Shown here piece by piece: positions 8,541 through 19,404 of a DNA stretch of 64,000 nt. The position numbers were made by a program, and so were the translations under genes. The stretch covers positions 4,746,501 to 4,810,500 of the forward strand of contig NZ_OY764327.1 in NCBI RefSeq assembly GCF_963668385.1, read 5' to 3'. The notes beneath the pieces were generated by a model. The model saw only the letters and a list, made by a program, of their open reading frames with translations. It did no database searches and was not told where the DNA came from. Each line of letters starts with the position of its first letter. Positions within the stretch are counted from its first letter, which is position 1. The stretch comes from an uncultured Carboxylicivirga sp. GTDB lineage: Bacteria > Bacteroidota > Bacteroidia > Bacteroidales > Marinilabiliaceae.

Positions 8541-9416
8541 CTATTTGGTAAGTTTATTCAAAACATAAGTGATTAATTCCTTCACTACCGGCTTATAATC
8601 GGCACTCGCTGTTCCGGCTAAACGATTTGCTATAATAGCACAAACAGTTGCTGCGTGGTGACCTAATAAAGCACTCAATCCATAAATAGCAGAGCATTCC
8701 ATTTCGTAATTGGTTACTCTTAAATCATTGTATCTAAAGTTAGTAATTTTATCATTAATATCCGGATCGGCTAACTCTAAACGTAAAACTCTACCTTGTG
8801 GTCCATAAAAACCTGGTGCCGAAATTGTAATACCTTTAACAACCTCAGGACCTTCTAGTTTTGCTATCAAGTCAGTAGATGCATCAATTACATAAGGTGA
8901 AGTCAATTGAGGATTCCAATTCAAACTTTTCTTAAAGCTTTCTTCAAAATCTAAATCACTCACATCGTTACGGTTGGCATAATAATTTAATAAACCATCA
9001 AAACCAATGCCTTTACCACTTAGCAACCAAGTATCTACCGGAAGATCTTCCTGTAATGAACCTGAAGTTCCAATTCGAACAAAATTTAATGAAGTTAGTT
9101 CTGGTTTAACGGTTCTGGTCTCGAAATCGATATTTACCAATGCATCTAACTCATTAACTACAATATCAATATTATCGGTTCCAATACCGGTTGCTACAAC
9201 TGTAATTCGTTTGCCATTATATTTCCCGGTACAAGATACGAACTCACGATTCGATCTCTTTACCTCTATTTCATCAAAGTGACCTGCAACAATTTCTACC
9301 CTACCCGGGTCTCCAACAAGTATAATATTATCAGCTATCTCACCTGGTTTCAAATGCAAGTGAAATACGCTCCCATCTTGATTAATAATCAACTCTGAGG
9401 CTTCTATTTTTCTCAT
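8541..9416 (-). CDS. Nucleoside phosphorylase (uridine phosphorylase-like)
   Basis: The 291-residue product belongs to the PNP/UDP phosphorylase superfamily. Visible landmarks are the phosphate-binding GDPGRVEIV near the N terminus, TGIGTDNIDIVVNEL, IGTSGSLQ and NYEMECSAIYGLSALLG, whose ME pair contacts the ribose. The closest pattern is uridine phosphorylase, acting in pyrimidine salvage in the cytosol, although purine or mixed specificity cannot be excluded. It is the first gene of a probable operon with the SirB1-like gene and pepD. Confidence 0.88.
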   Translation of the reverse strand: MRKIEASELIINQDGSVFHLHLKPGEIADNIILVGDPGRVEIVAGHFDEIEVKRSNREFVSCTGKYNGKRITVVATGIGTDNIDIVVNELDALVNIDFETRTVKPELTSLNFVRIGTSGSLQEDLPVDTWLLSGKGIGFDGLLNYYANRNDVSDLDFEESFKKSLNWNPQLTSPYVIDASTDLIAKLEGPEVVKGITISAPGFYGPQGRVLRLELADPDINDKITNFRYNDLRVTNYEMECSAIYGLSALLGHHAATVCAIIANRLAGTASADYKPVVKELITYVLNKLTK

Positions 9417-9571
9417 GTTAACTTAATTTTAGTTCAAATTAATCATTTTTTTTCGAGAAAACAGATGGCAAAAATCACATTCAGCAATTAAAACAAGCTT
9501 TCTTTCTAAATGATTTGCAATTACACATGCTCATTTTTCTATTAGGATTAGAAGAATAATTTTAAACAATG

Positions 9572-9579
9572 TACTTTTG
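9572..9579 (+). promoter_or_regulatory. Bacteroidota -7 element before the DEAD-box helicase
   Basis: TACTTTTG, a perfect TAnnTTTG, 23 bp upstream of the GTG start. No convincing -33 element. The predicted leader is only about 17 nt. Confidence 0.55.
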
Positions 9580-9602
9580 TAGCCAAATTAAAAGACGAAA
9601 GT

Positions 9603-10934
9603 GTGAAGTTCTCTGAATTAAATATCAATACAGTTTTATTAAATGCCTTAACCGATTTAGGTTTTGAGGAAGCAACACCCATTCAGGAAAAAGCTTTTCC
9701 GGTAGTGATGTCGGGTAAAGATATGGTAGGAATTGCTCAAACCGGAACCGGTAAAACTTTTGCCTACATTTTGCCATTGTTGCGTCAGTTAAAATTTTCG
9801 AATCAACGCCATCCTCGCATTTTGGTGCTTGTTCCAACACGCGAATTAGTTGAACAGGTTGCCGGCGAATTTAAAAAGTTAACCGAATATATGTCGGTGC
9901 GTATTGGTGGTGTGTATGGTGGTACCAATATTAATACGCAAAAAGCATTGGTGTACGATGGATTAGATATTTTAGTAGCCACACCGGGTCGTTTAATCGA
10001 TTTATCGTTAACGGGAGTACTCCGTCTTAAATCAATCCAAAAACTGGTAATTGACGAGGTGGATGAGATGCTTAATCTGGGTTTCCGATCACAGTTGGAA
10101 CAAATTATGGATTTATTACCCGATCGTCGTCAGAACCTGATGTTTTCTGCAACAATCACCGAAGATGTTGATAAGCTGATTGAACATCACTTTTATCAAC
10201 CCGAAAGAGTAGAAGTAGCAGCTACAGGAACTCCATTGGAAAACATCTTCCAGAGTGGTTACCTCGCCCCTAACTTTTATACAAAACGTAACTTACTAAT
10301 TCATTTGCTCGAATCAAATGAAGAAATGCATAAAGTACTTGTATTCGTTAAAAACAAGCAGATTGCAGATCTTCTGTTTAACGAGCTCGATCAGCAATAT
10401 CCCGAATTAATTGGTGTAATTCATTCCAATAAATCGCAAAACAACCGTTTCCGCACGGTTGAAGAGTTCTTGAATGGTACACGTCGCGTTTTAATTGCAA
10501 CCGATGTAATTGCACGTGGTATGGATATTCAACATGTTAGCCATGTGGTAAACTACGATATGCCAGAAGCACCAGAAGCATATATTCATAGAATTGGCCG
10601 AACCGGACGTGCCGATGCTAAAGGTTTAGCCATCGCTTTTGTATCAGATAATGAAATGGAAGAATGGGAGGCTGTACAGAAATTAATGAAAAAAACGGTA
10701 ACAATAGATCCTCTTCCTGATGATGTAAAAACATCTGAAATGTTACTTCCATCAGAAGAAGAAGTTTTGGCGGGGCTTAAAATTAACAAAGCACCCAAAC
10801 CAGTTATCAAAAGTGGTCCGGCATTTCACGAAAAGAAAGAAAAAAACAAAAAAGTTAATTTGGGAGGTTCCTATCGACGAAAATTAGCTGCGAAATATAA
10901 AAAACCTAAAACCCGAGGTCAGAAACGCAAATAA
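9603..10934 (+). CDS. DEAD-box family ATP-dependent RNA helicase (DEVD variant)
   Basis: The 443-residue protein starts at a GTG and has all helicase motifs in order: Q motif GFEEATPIQ, motif I AQTGTGKT (45-52), PTREL, TPGR, motif II, SAT, IARGMDI and HRIGRTGR. Motif II reads DEVD (151-154) rather than DEAD; the catalytic acidic residues are retained. A basic C-terminal tail (about 400-443, ending RGQKRK) is suited to RNA binding. Likely role is RNA remodelling in ribosome assembly or mRNA decay, as for RhlE-type enzymes. The lipid kinase gene follows 22 bp downstream. Confidence 0.92.
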   Translation: MKFSELNINTVLLNALTDLGFEEATPIQEKAFPVVMSGKDMVGIAQTGTGKTFAYILPLLRQLKFSNQRHPRILVLVPTRELVEQVAGEFKKLTEYMSVRIGGVYGGTNINTQKALVYDGLDILVATPGRLIDLSLTGVLRLKSIQKLVIDEVDEMLNLGFRSQLEQIMDLLPDRRQNLMFSATITEDVDKLIEHHFYQPERVEVAATGTPLENIFQSGYLAPNFYTKRNLLIHLLESNEEMHKVLVFVKNKQIADLLFNELDQQYPELIGVIHSNKSQNNRFRTVEEFLNGTRRVLIATDVIARGMDIQHVSHVVNYDMPEAPEAYIHRIGRTGRADAKGLAIAFVSDNEMEEWEAVQKLMKKTVTIDPLPDDVKTSEMLLPSEEEVLAGLKINKAPKPVIKSGPAFHEKKEKNKKVNLGGSYRRKLAAKYKKPKTRGQKRK

Positions 10935-10956
10935 GCTATCGATACACCCGCATTCA

Positions 10957-11955
10957 ATGAAAAATAAAATACTGTTTTTAATCAATCCCATTTCGGGTAT
11001 TGGTAAGCAAAAAACAATTGAAAACCTCCTTGAAAAGGATTTTGACACCGAAAAAGGAGAATATGAAATACAATATACACAGTATGCCGGACATGCTCAT
11101 GAGTTAGCAAAGGATGCTGTAAACAAATTTGATGCAGTGGTTGCTGTTGGTGGCGACGGAACTGTTAACGAAGTTGGTTCTGCTTTGATCAACAGCAAAA
11201 CAGCCATGGCTATTATCCCAACCGGTTCGGGAAATGGTTTGGCTCGTTATCTGCAAATACCACTTCGAATAAACAGAGCGATACAGGTTATCAATCATAT
11301 GAAGATAAAAAACATTGATACCTTAACTATCAATGGCAAAGCTTCATTAAATGTGGCAGGTATTGGTTTTGATGCTTTCATCAGTCATAAGTTCGCAAAT
11401 ATTAAGGAACGTGGCCCAATTGCCTATATGAAGATGATTCCTAAAGAATTTGCCAACTACAAATCACAAACCTATACTATTAGTATCGAAGGCGAAAAAT
11501 ATAAACTTCCGGCTTTTCTAATAAGTTTTGCCAATTCATCGCAATGGGGAAATAACGTACATATTGCACCTCAAGCTAAAATTGATGATGGTTTGATAGA
11601 TGTATGCATCATCAAGGAATTTCCAAAATTTACAGCTCCGGCACTATTGATCAGTCTTTTGGATCAAAGTCTTGATCAACGCCCCTACGATGTTATTACT
11701 CGCACAAAAAAAATATTGATAGAATGCGAAGAATCAATGTTAGGGCATGTTGATGGCGAACCCGTTGAATTGGGATCTAAAGCAGAAATAAAAATCAATC
11801 CTTTATCGTTAAAAGTAATTGTTCCTCCTGATGATTTTAATAAAAACATTTTACTGGAACCTTTACATTCATTAAAAGAATTGATTCCACCATTACCACA
11901 CATTCCCAACCTACCTCATTTGCATAAAGGTTTGTTGGGAAATGATGACAAATAA
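10957..11955 (+). CDS. YegS/DgkB-type diacylglycerol or lipid kinase
   Basis: The 332-residue product has the DAGK catalytic signature: FLINPISGIGKQKT at the N terminus, GGDGTVNEVG (65-74) and PTGSGNGLARYL (about 87-98). The C-terminal half includes APQAKIDDGLIDVCII, typical of YegS/BmrU lipid kinases. It should phosphorylate diacylglycerol or a related lipid at the cytosolic face of the membrane. The C-terminal tail is rich in Pro, His and Leu. It follows the helicase by 22 bp on the same strand and converges with an unknown gene, with only 2 bp between the stops. Confidence 0.9.
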   Translation: MKNKILFLINPISGIGKQKTIENLLEKDFDTEKGEYEIQYTQYAGHAHELAKDAVNKFDAVVAVGGDGTVNEVGSALINSKTAMAIIPTGSGNGLARYLQIPLRINRAIQVINHMKIKNIDTLTINGKASLNVAGIGFDAFISHKFANIKERGPIAYMKMIPKEFANYKSQTYTISIEGEKYKLPAFLISFANSSQWGNNVHIAPQAKIDDGLIDVCIIKEFPKFTAPALLISLLDQSLDQRPYDVITRTKKILIECEESMLGHVDGEPVELGSKAEIKINPLSLKVIVPPDDFNKNILLEPLHSLKELIPPLPHIPNLPHLHKGLLGNDDK

Positions 11956-11957
11956 AA

Positions 11958-12428
11958 TCACTGTTTTGCCAATTGAATAGAATCAAAGTCAAGATGATGC
12001 AAAATTTCTCGTAATATCAGAATGATTGCAACATCTTGCTGATTAACGTCAATACCCGAAATCACAGGAGAAGCCCCCATAACAATGTAGGCATACTGAT
12101 TAAACAAATCTTCAACCCGTTGACGCGCATAGCTATCTTCTGTTAATCCATTTTTTCGAAATAAATTCATAACATTTTCATCTACCGAAACCAATTGATC
12201 ATTTGTGTTGAGCAGAGCTTTATTACTCATCAATTCATCCTCGATATAATTTATAGCATATTCTATTTCTGCCTCTGTAGGTAACTCATGTTTAAAATAC
12301 GTAGATCGGATATATTCATATCCAATTGGCAACATTAATTCATCAATCAACGAATTATTATCTAAGATTTGAAAACGAATCACATCTTCTTCAATAAATA
12401 GTTTGCGAATATTATTTTGTTTGTTCAT
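11958..12428 (-). CDS. Hypothetical protein, function unknown
   Basis: I do not recognise this 156-residue protein. It is acidic and soluble, with no signal or membrane segment, and looks mostly helical (PTEAEIEYAINYIEDELMSN; QRVEDLFNQYAYIVMGASPV). It has its own ATG just downstream of the terminator of the adjoining oxidoreductase gene, so it is probably transcribed separately. Its stop lies 2 bp from the convergent lipid kinase stop. Confidence 0.65.
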   Translation of the reverse strand: MNKQNNIRKLFIEEDVIRFQILDNNSLIDELMLPIGYEYIRSTYFKHELPTEAEIEYAINYIEDELMSNKALLNTNDQLVSVDENVMNLFRKNGLTEDSYARQRVEDLFNQYAYIVMGASPVISGIDVNQQDVAIILILREILHHLDFDSIQLAKQ

Positions 12429-12445
12429 CTGTCTGTTCTTTAAAT

Positions 12446-12485
12446 AAATTAAAAAGGTTCTGAATGGATAACCAAACAGAACCTT
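12446..12485 (-). terminator. Rho-independent terminator of the oxidoreductase gene
   Basis: On the minus strand, stem AAGGTTCTG / CAGAACCTT (12454-12462 with 12477-12485) is followed by a run of five T and further T-rich sequence. Confidence 0.82.
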
Positions 12486-12508
12486 CCAGTATTAATAATC
12501 GAAATAAA

Positions 12509-13354
12509 TTAGTTTAAAACTTGTTTTACCGATTCTGCAATTGGAGTGGTTGGTCTACCAATTAGTTTTGATAACTGACGACGATTGTCGTATAAATCAT
12601 CTTTAGATGCGCTAAAATCCCAACTTGCAATGGCATCAGCAAATCCCTCTGGAATACCAATACTTTTTAATATTTTAGAGTATTCAGCCTCTGGTAAATT
12701 ATTGTAAGGAATGTCTTTTCCTGTTTGTTTTGAAATTTCAGCAGCTAAATCTGTTAATGTGTAATAATTATCTCCAGCTAATTCAAATATTTTACCTTTT
12801 AAGCTATCATCTGTAATTACTACAGCTGCAGCTTCGGCGTAATCAGCACGTGCAGCCGATGAAATTTTACCCTCTCCGGCGCTTCCAATAAATGCACCCG
12901 CTTCAACCGATCCTGGGATTGATCCTGTATAATTTTCAGAATACCATCCATTACGTAATATTGTATGTTCAATACCTGACTCTTTCAAAGATTTTTCTGT
13001 TGCCAAATGCTCTTCAGCCAACGTTAATGTTGATGAATCGGCATTTAATAAACTTGTGTAAACAATCCACTTAACACCAGCTGCTTTTGCAGCATCAATT
13101 ACATTTTGATGTTGAGTAGCTCTTTGACCAACTTCACTGCCGGAAATTAATAGTAAATAATCAATTCCTTTTAGTGAATCCTCCAGCCCTTCGCGTTGTG
13201 AATAATCAAAAGATCGAGCTTCAACTCCTAAACCACTTGCTTTTTCAGGTGTACGTACTAAAGCTACTACATCCTCGGGTGCTACTCTTTTTTTCAATTG
13301 TTCAACTACTAATTGTCCTAATTGGCCTGTTGCACCTGTTACTCCTAATTTCAT
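12509..13354 (-). CDS. NmrA/QorB-like NAD(P)-binding oxidoreductase
   Basis: The 281-residue product is an atypical short-chain dehydrogenase of the NmrA-like type. The Rossmann motif is GVTGATGQLGQLV (4-16), followed by LVRTPEKA, which suits NADP(H). YTSLLNADSS and LRNGWYSENY are typical of QorB/YtfG quinone oxidoreductases, which reduce quinones in the cytosol. It has its own perfect promoter element upstream and a terminator downstream, so it is monocistronic. No MarR/HxlR regulator is adjacent. Confidence 0.87.
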   Translation of the reverse strand: MKLGVTGATGQLGQLVVEQLKKRVAPEDVVALVRTPEKASGLGVEARSFDYSQREGLEDSLKGIDYLLLISGSEVGQRATQHQNVIDAAKAAGVKWIVYTSLLNADSSTLTLAEEHLATEKSLKESGIEHTILRNGWYSENYTGSIPGSVEAGAFIGSAGEGKISSAARADYAEAAAVVITDDSLKGKIFELAGDNYYTLTDLAAEISKQTGKDIPYNNLPEAEYSKILKSIGIPEGFADAIASWDFSASKDDLYDNRRQLSKLIGRPTTPIAESVKQVLN

Positions 13355-13397
13355 AATCTTATATTTTAAATGTTTTTATTTTGTTATTTCTTTGATA

Positions 13398-13405
13398 CAA
13401 ATGTA
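13398..13405 (-). promoter_or_regulatory. Promoter of the QorB-like gene
   Basis: Minus strand reads TACATTTG, a perfect TAnnTTTG. A minus-strand TTTG (13422-13425) lies 16 bp further upstream as a possible -33 element. The leader would be about 35-40 nt. Confidence 0.55.
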
Positions 13406-13536
13406 CGCTCAAGCTCCTTATCAAATACTTGACCTATGATAAGAAATTGAATTGATCTATATCAAATGCTACTATTTAAACAGCCAATTTGAGAATAAGT
13501 TGAACATGCTATCTACTTTATCTTCATAGCAAAACA

Positions 13537-13570
13537 AGAAAAGGCTGCCCTTTTCGGAACAGCCTTTTCT
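13537..13570 (-). terminator. Rho-independent terminator after yidC
   Basis: Stem AGAAAAGGCTG / CAGCCTTTTCT (13537-13547 with 13560-13570) with T-rich sequence on the minus-strand exit side. Confidence 0.85.
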
Positions 13571-13594
13571 ATAACTATCTAATTCTCTATATTT

Positions 13595-15448
13595 CTATTT
13601 TTTGCGATTGCGAGCAGCCATTTGCTGTTGCTTTTGCATATCTTCTAATCGTTGTTGAAATTTCGATTTCTTGGATGGTTTTTTCTGATTTGCCTTCAAT
13701 TTTGCTAACAAAGCTTCTTCATCTACAAAACGACGAATCAACAATGTTTGACCAATTGTAATTAATGTTGAGATGAAATAATAATAACTCAAACCGGCCG
13801 CATAATTATTAAAGAAAACCAGGAACATTACCGGCATCATATACATCATACCTTTCATACCAGGCATTTGCTGACTACTTTGAGTCATTTCCTGATTAAT
13901 GTAAGTATAAACAATATTTGTGATTGCCATTAATAAACAGAACAAACTAACGTGATTACCATAGAATTTCGTAATCAATGGGATATCTGTTGTCCAGGTT
14001 ATAATTGCATCATACGATGATAAATCGGTTGCCCATAAGAAGCTTTCTCCACGCAACTCGATAGATGCTGGGAAGAACTGGAACATGGCAAACAAAATTG
14101 GCATCTGGAATAACATAGGTAAACATCCACCCATAGGATTTACACCTGCTTTTCGGTATAATGCCATGGTTGCCTGCTGACGCTCCATCGCCTTTTCCTT
14201 AGGTATCTTATTATTGATTTCCTCAATCTGAGGTTTCAATACTTTCATTTTAGCAGTTGACACATACGATTTGTATGTGAATGGGAAAATGATCAGTTTA
14301 ATAAGAATGGTTAGAATTAAAATGATCAAACCATAATTACTAATGTATCTTTCAAGGAAGTGGAATACCTCAATAACACCCAAGTTGATATAACGCAAGA
14401 AACTCCATCCTAAATATACCAATTGACGAAGACCTAAATCTTCATATGGCTTTAAGGCTTTAAAATCGTTTGGTCCAAAATAGAAATTGAAGCTTTCTTT
14501 GCTGTTTCCATCAAAAGGAACCGCAACCATAGCTGTAGCATCCATAATATTTGGGTGCTTATCATCGCTTGGCGCTTCAGCTTTCACATTTCCACTTAAG
14601 AAATGATCTTTTGAGATAAATACCGATGAAAAGAACTGATCTTTAAAGGCAACCCATTTCAACTTAGTACGTAATTCTTCTGATTTTGTACCACTTGCAC
14701 TGATATGATCAACATCTTCCTCGGCAAAACGGTAATAAATACCTGAATAACGACGTTCGAAACTTATACCTTTTTCCTGTGCTGGAACTTCCATATCCCA
14801 ATCGATATCTAAGGATCCATTAGCGGTTGCAATAACATTACCCAAATTTTGAGTAGTGATATCAAAATCCACCATATAACTATCCTCTGGCAACTCGTAT
14901 GAGAACATTAATTGACCTTCGGCAGCATTTACCACAAAATCAATTTTGTTAGAAGATGTTTGAGGAAGTGCTTTAAAGTATAAATCGTTGGTATGAAAAA
15001 AGCGACTATTGTGAGTGAATTTAAAACCAAAACGGTTTTGATCACCATCCATTAAAATAACAGGACTTTCGTCGTATCTTTTGTAATTCTTAAGCTCAAC
15101 AGAATAAACACGAGCACCTTTATTGCTAAGTGTTAGTTTCATAACATCATTTTCTAATGTTACAAAGCTTTGTTCACCTTGGGCAGCTTCGGCTAACAAT
15201 CCGTATTTATTACTCATTTCTTCCGCAATAGTAGCCGAATCTTTTTCTGCTTCAGCTTTTGCTTCTTTTTCTAACTGTGCTGCTTTGGCAATTCGATCAG
15301 CTTTGGCTTGTTGACTTTCAACACGTTCAATGGAATCGCGCTGGCGTTTCTGTTGCGCTAGCTGCTCCTCCGATGGTCTGTTCCACCACGTGAAGAACCC
15401 AAAGATGAGAACGATTAATACTATTCCAGTTATTGAATTTTTATCCAT
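13595..15448 (-). CDS. yidC: Membrane protein insertase YidC
   Basis: The 617-residue protein is a full-length YidC/Oxa1/Alb3 insertase. It has an N-terminal TM helix (ITGIVLIVLIFGFFTWW), a coiled-coil-like charged region, a large periplasmic beta domain (about 90-350), then the conserved five-helix core beginning NYGLIILILTILIKLIIFP and containing MGGCLPMLFQMPILFAMF. The C terminus is basic (RNRKK), suited to ribosome contact. It helps insert inner-membrane proteins with or after Sec. It lies 19 bp downstream of pyrG and is co-transcribed; this pairing is common in Bacteroidota. Confidence 0.96.
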   Translation of the reverse strand: MDKNSITGIVLIVLIFGFFTWWNRPSEEQLAQQKRQRDSIERVESQQAKADRIAKAAQLEKEAKAEAEKDSATIAEEMSNKYGLLAEAAQGEQSFVTLENDVMKLTLSNKGARVYSVELKNYKRYDESPVILMDGDQNRFGFKFTHNSRFFHTNDLYFKALPQTSSNKIDFVVNAAEGQLMFSYELPEDSYMVDFDITTQNLGNVIATANGSLDIDWDMEVPAQEKGISFERRYSGIYYRFAEEDVDHISASGTKSEELRTKLKWVAFKDQFFSSVFISKDHFLSGNVKAEAPSDDKHPNIMDATAMVAVPFDGNSKESFNFYFGPNDFKALKPYEDLGLRQLVYLGWSFLRYINLGVIEVFHFLERYISNYGLIILILTILIKLIIFPFTYKSYVSTAKMKVLKPQIEEINNKIPKEKAMERQQATMALYRKAGVNPMGGCLPMLFQMPILFAMFQFFPASIELRGESFLWATDLSSYDAIITWTTDIPLITKFYGNHVSLFCLLMAITNIVYTYINQEMTQSSQQMPGMKGMMYMMPVMFLVFFNNYAAGLSYYYFISTLITIGQTLLIRRFVDEEALLAKLKANQKKPSKKSKFQQRLEDMQKQQQMAARNRKK

Positions 15449-15467
15449 TTTTTGCTAGTTATATTTT

Positions 15468-17084
<1,617 letters not shown>

Positions 17085-17125
17085 TTATCATTCCAACAAC
17101 TCTGACGAGTCAAAATTAAAAACCA

Positions 17126-17133
17126 CAAAGGTA
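17126..17133 (-). promoter_or_regulatory. Bacteroidota -7 element upstream of pyrG-yidC
   Basis: Minus strand TACCTTTG, a perfect TAnnTTTG, giving a leader of about 50 nt before the pyrG ATG. No clear -33 element. Confidence 0.55.
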
Positions 17134-17173
17134 GAAAAATACCATCAAAAATGATGATACATTAGCGGTTTGA

Positions 17174-17204
17174 AACAAAAAAAGGTCAACTTTTAGTCGA
17201 CCTT
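17174..17204 (-). terminator. Rho-independent terminator after the DUF349 gene
   Basis: Stem AAGGTCGAC / GTTGACCTT on the minus strand (17182-17190 with 17196-17204, one A-C mismatch), followed by a run of seven T. Confidence 0.85.
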
Positions 17205-17213
17205 CTATTTTTA

Positions 17214-19154
17214 TTATTCATTTACATTGTCTAACATATCCAACTTCTTATTGAGAAGCTTGATATTTCGGCGTCCGGTTTCGATTTTATGTTTAAAATC
17301 TCGAACCAAAGCTTCCGATTTTTTCGATTTGGCAAAAAATCCAATATTGTTTTCCCAAACCGTAATATCATTCTCTAATTGTTTCAGTTTATTGATGATC
17401 TTATTTCGTTCAATCGTTAATCGATCGCCCGACATATCGTTTGACTTATAATTTTCGATTTTGTTACGGAATTTCTCCACATTTTTGTGATACTCATCCA
17501 TATTTAAATTATCGAAATATTGATTGATCAAACCTCTGAATTCCTGGTTTACACGGTCTTTATCTTTAATTGGCACATGCCCTATTTCGGACCAACGATG
17601 TTGGAAACTCTGAAGTTTTTCGAAATTCTCTTCTGAATTATCCGATGCATCAAAAGCTGCAACTTCTTTAATTAAAGCTTCTTTTAATTCAAGATTTTTA
17701 TCTTGTTCTTCATCCTTATGACTAAAGAAATTTGATTTATGATCGAAAAAGGCATCACATGCTGATCGGAAACGTTTCCAAATGGCATCACTTTGCTTGC
17801 GTGGTACAGGTCCAATTTCTTTCCAACGCTTCTGAATTTTAATAAACTCATCAGTAGTACGTTTCCAATCGGTACTTTCTTTCATCGATTCGGCTTGCAA
17901 ACAAAGTTCTGTTTTCAGCTGCAGATTATGCGATTGTTCCGATTTGTATGTTTTAAAGAATTCACGCTTTGCATTAAAAAACGAATCACAAGCTGTACGA
18001 AAACGATCGTATATTTTATTATTGTCTTTTTTAGGAGCAAAGCCGATTGTTTTCCAGATATTCTGTAGTTCAATCAATTCTTTACTTTTTGCTTCCCACT
18101 CTTTAGGAGTATGCAAGCCTTCTGTTTTTAAAGCTTCAGCTTTTTCGCAAAGTTCAGTTTTAGCTTCCAGATTTTTTTGCAACTGATCTTTTAATCCTTC
18201 AAAATACTCTTGATGACGTTTATTAATTAGTGAAGTAGCTTCTTTAAAACGCGCCCATAATTCTTCTTTTTTATCGTGAGGAACAGGACCTATTTCGCGC
18301 CACTGATCGTGATATTTCTGTAGGGTTTTAAAAGCCTTAACAATTGTTGGTTCTAACAATAATTTTTCAGCTTTTTCGCACAAATCAATCTTGGCTTCCA
18401 TATTCTTTTTCAAATCAAGATCGCGAAGCTCTTTATTGATTTTTATATAATTGTAAAAATTCTCAATATGATAGTTATATGTCTCCCACAAATCATGTAC
18501 TTTTTCTTGTGGAATATGACCTATGTTTCTCCATCGTTGCTGTAACTCTCTGAAAGAATTAAAAGTTTCGTTTAACGATTCCTGGCCGTTAATCAACTCT
18601 TTAATTGCTTCAATTACATCAAGCTTTGCCTGGTAGTTATTTTGTCTTTCTTCTTCTAAACGACGATTAAATTCTGCCCTGCGAGCTTTAAACTCCTGAA
18701 GCATACGCTTTAAGTCTATTTCAAGACTATCAACTGGTGGAGCAAAATTTTCTTCAGCTTCGCCTGTTTCAACAAACTTACGTTTTAAATCTTCAAGCTC
18801 AGCTTTGTGTTTTTTGTAGAAAGCAGCTTTTATTGCTTCAACTTCATCCTTAATCTTTTCAACAGGATAGTTTTTCAGAACATCTTTCAATCGTTTTACA
18901 AGCTCCTCTTTATGAAGCATTATATGATCAACAGGTTCTAGTTCTGCCACCTGTTCTTCCTTATCAGCCGAATCTTCAGCTACCTCTTCTTCCGAAACAG
19001 CATTCACATCTGCTGATTCCACTTGCTCTACACTATCGCTATTACTTCCCTCTTTCTCAGACGATGTGTTCTCTACCGACATATTTTCAGATTGTTCTTC
19101 TGAATTCAAACCATTCTCGTTTTCAAGAGGTTTGTTTAGGTCATTTGCTTCCAT
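17214..19154 (-). CDS. DUF349 repeat protein
   Basis: This 646-residue protein begins with an acidic low-complexity region (about 1-75, rich in Glu, Ser and Asn). It then carries five clear DUF349 repeats with the Trp-x-x-Ile-Gly signature: WRNIGHIP (about 205), WREIGPVP (282), WKTIGFAP (364), WKEIGPVP (440) and WSEIGHVP (518), a period of 76-82 residues. The C terminus is a charged coiled coil. DUF349 proteins are cytosolic helical repeat proteins of unproven function. Start is the ATG at 19154. It is monocistronic and ends in a terminator. Confidence 0.9.
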   Translation of the reverse strand: MEANDLNKPLENENGLNSEEQSENMSVENTSSEKEGSNSDSVEQVESADVNAVSEEEVAEDSADKEEQVAELEPVDHIMLHKEELVKRLKDVLKNYPVEKIKDEVEAIKAAFYKKHKAELEDLKRKFVETGEAEENFAPPVDSLEIDLKRMLQEFKARRAEFNRRLEEERQNNYQAKLDVIEAIKELINGQESLNETFNSFRELQQRWRNIGHIPQEKVHDLWETYNYHIENFYNYIKINKELRDLDLKKNMEAKIDLCEKAEKLLLEPTIVKAFKTLQKYHDQWREIGPVPHDKKEELWARFKEATSLINKRHQEYFEGLKDQLQKNLEAKTELCEKAEALKTEGLHTPKEWEAKSKELIELQNIWKTIGFAPKKDNNKIYDRFRTACDSFFNAKREFFKTYKSEQSHNLQLKTELCLQAESMKESTDWKRTTDEFIKIQKRWKEIGPVPRKQSDAIWKRFRSACDAFFDHKSNFFSHKDEEQDKNLELKEALIKEVAAFDASDNSEENFEKLQSFQHRWSEIGHVPIKDKDRVNQEFRGLINQYFDNLNMDEYHKNVEKFRNKIENYKSNDMSGDRLTIERNKIINKLKQLENDITVWENNIGFFAKSKKSEALVRDFKHKIETGRRNIKLLNKKLDMLDNVNE

Positions 19155-19375
19155 AAGCTTTCAGTTCTTTTTCGCAAAACCCACAGGCCTTGTCTCAATT
19201 CATTTATCCTACGAATATATTGTTTATCGCGTAAGTGGCAAACTTTTTAGCTAAAAATAAGAGAATAACATCCATTTTGTCCAACACATTTAATCTTATA
19301 AATTAATATACTTTAGTTGATATGCTCTTTCTCTTGATCTGATAAAAGATTGACGTGAACTTGAATCAATATTAC

Positions 19376-19383
19376 TATATTTG
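19376..19383 (+). promoter_or_regulatory. Promoter element of trmD
   Basis: TATATTTG, a perfect TAnnTTTG, with ATTG (19349-19352) 23 bp upstream. Since the TTG of an upstream in-frame extension (19381) lies inside this element, translation must start further downstream, at the ATG 19405. Confidence 0.6.
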
Positions 19384-19404
19384 CGCCAAAAATTACAGAC
19401 TGTC

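Noticed and set aside
19381-19404. Upstream TTG start for trmD
   Set aside because: It lies within the TATATTTG promoter element, and the ATG at 19405 gives the canonical N terminus.
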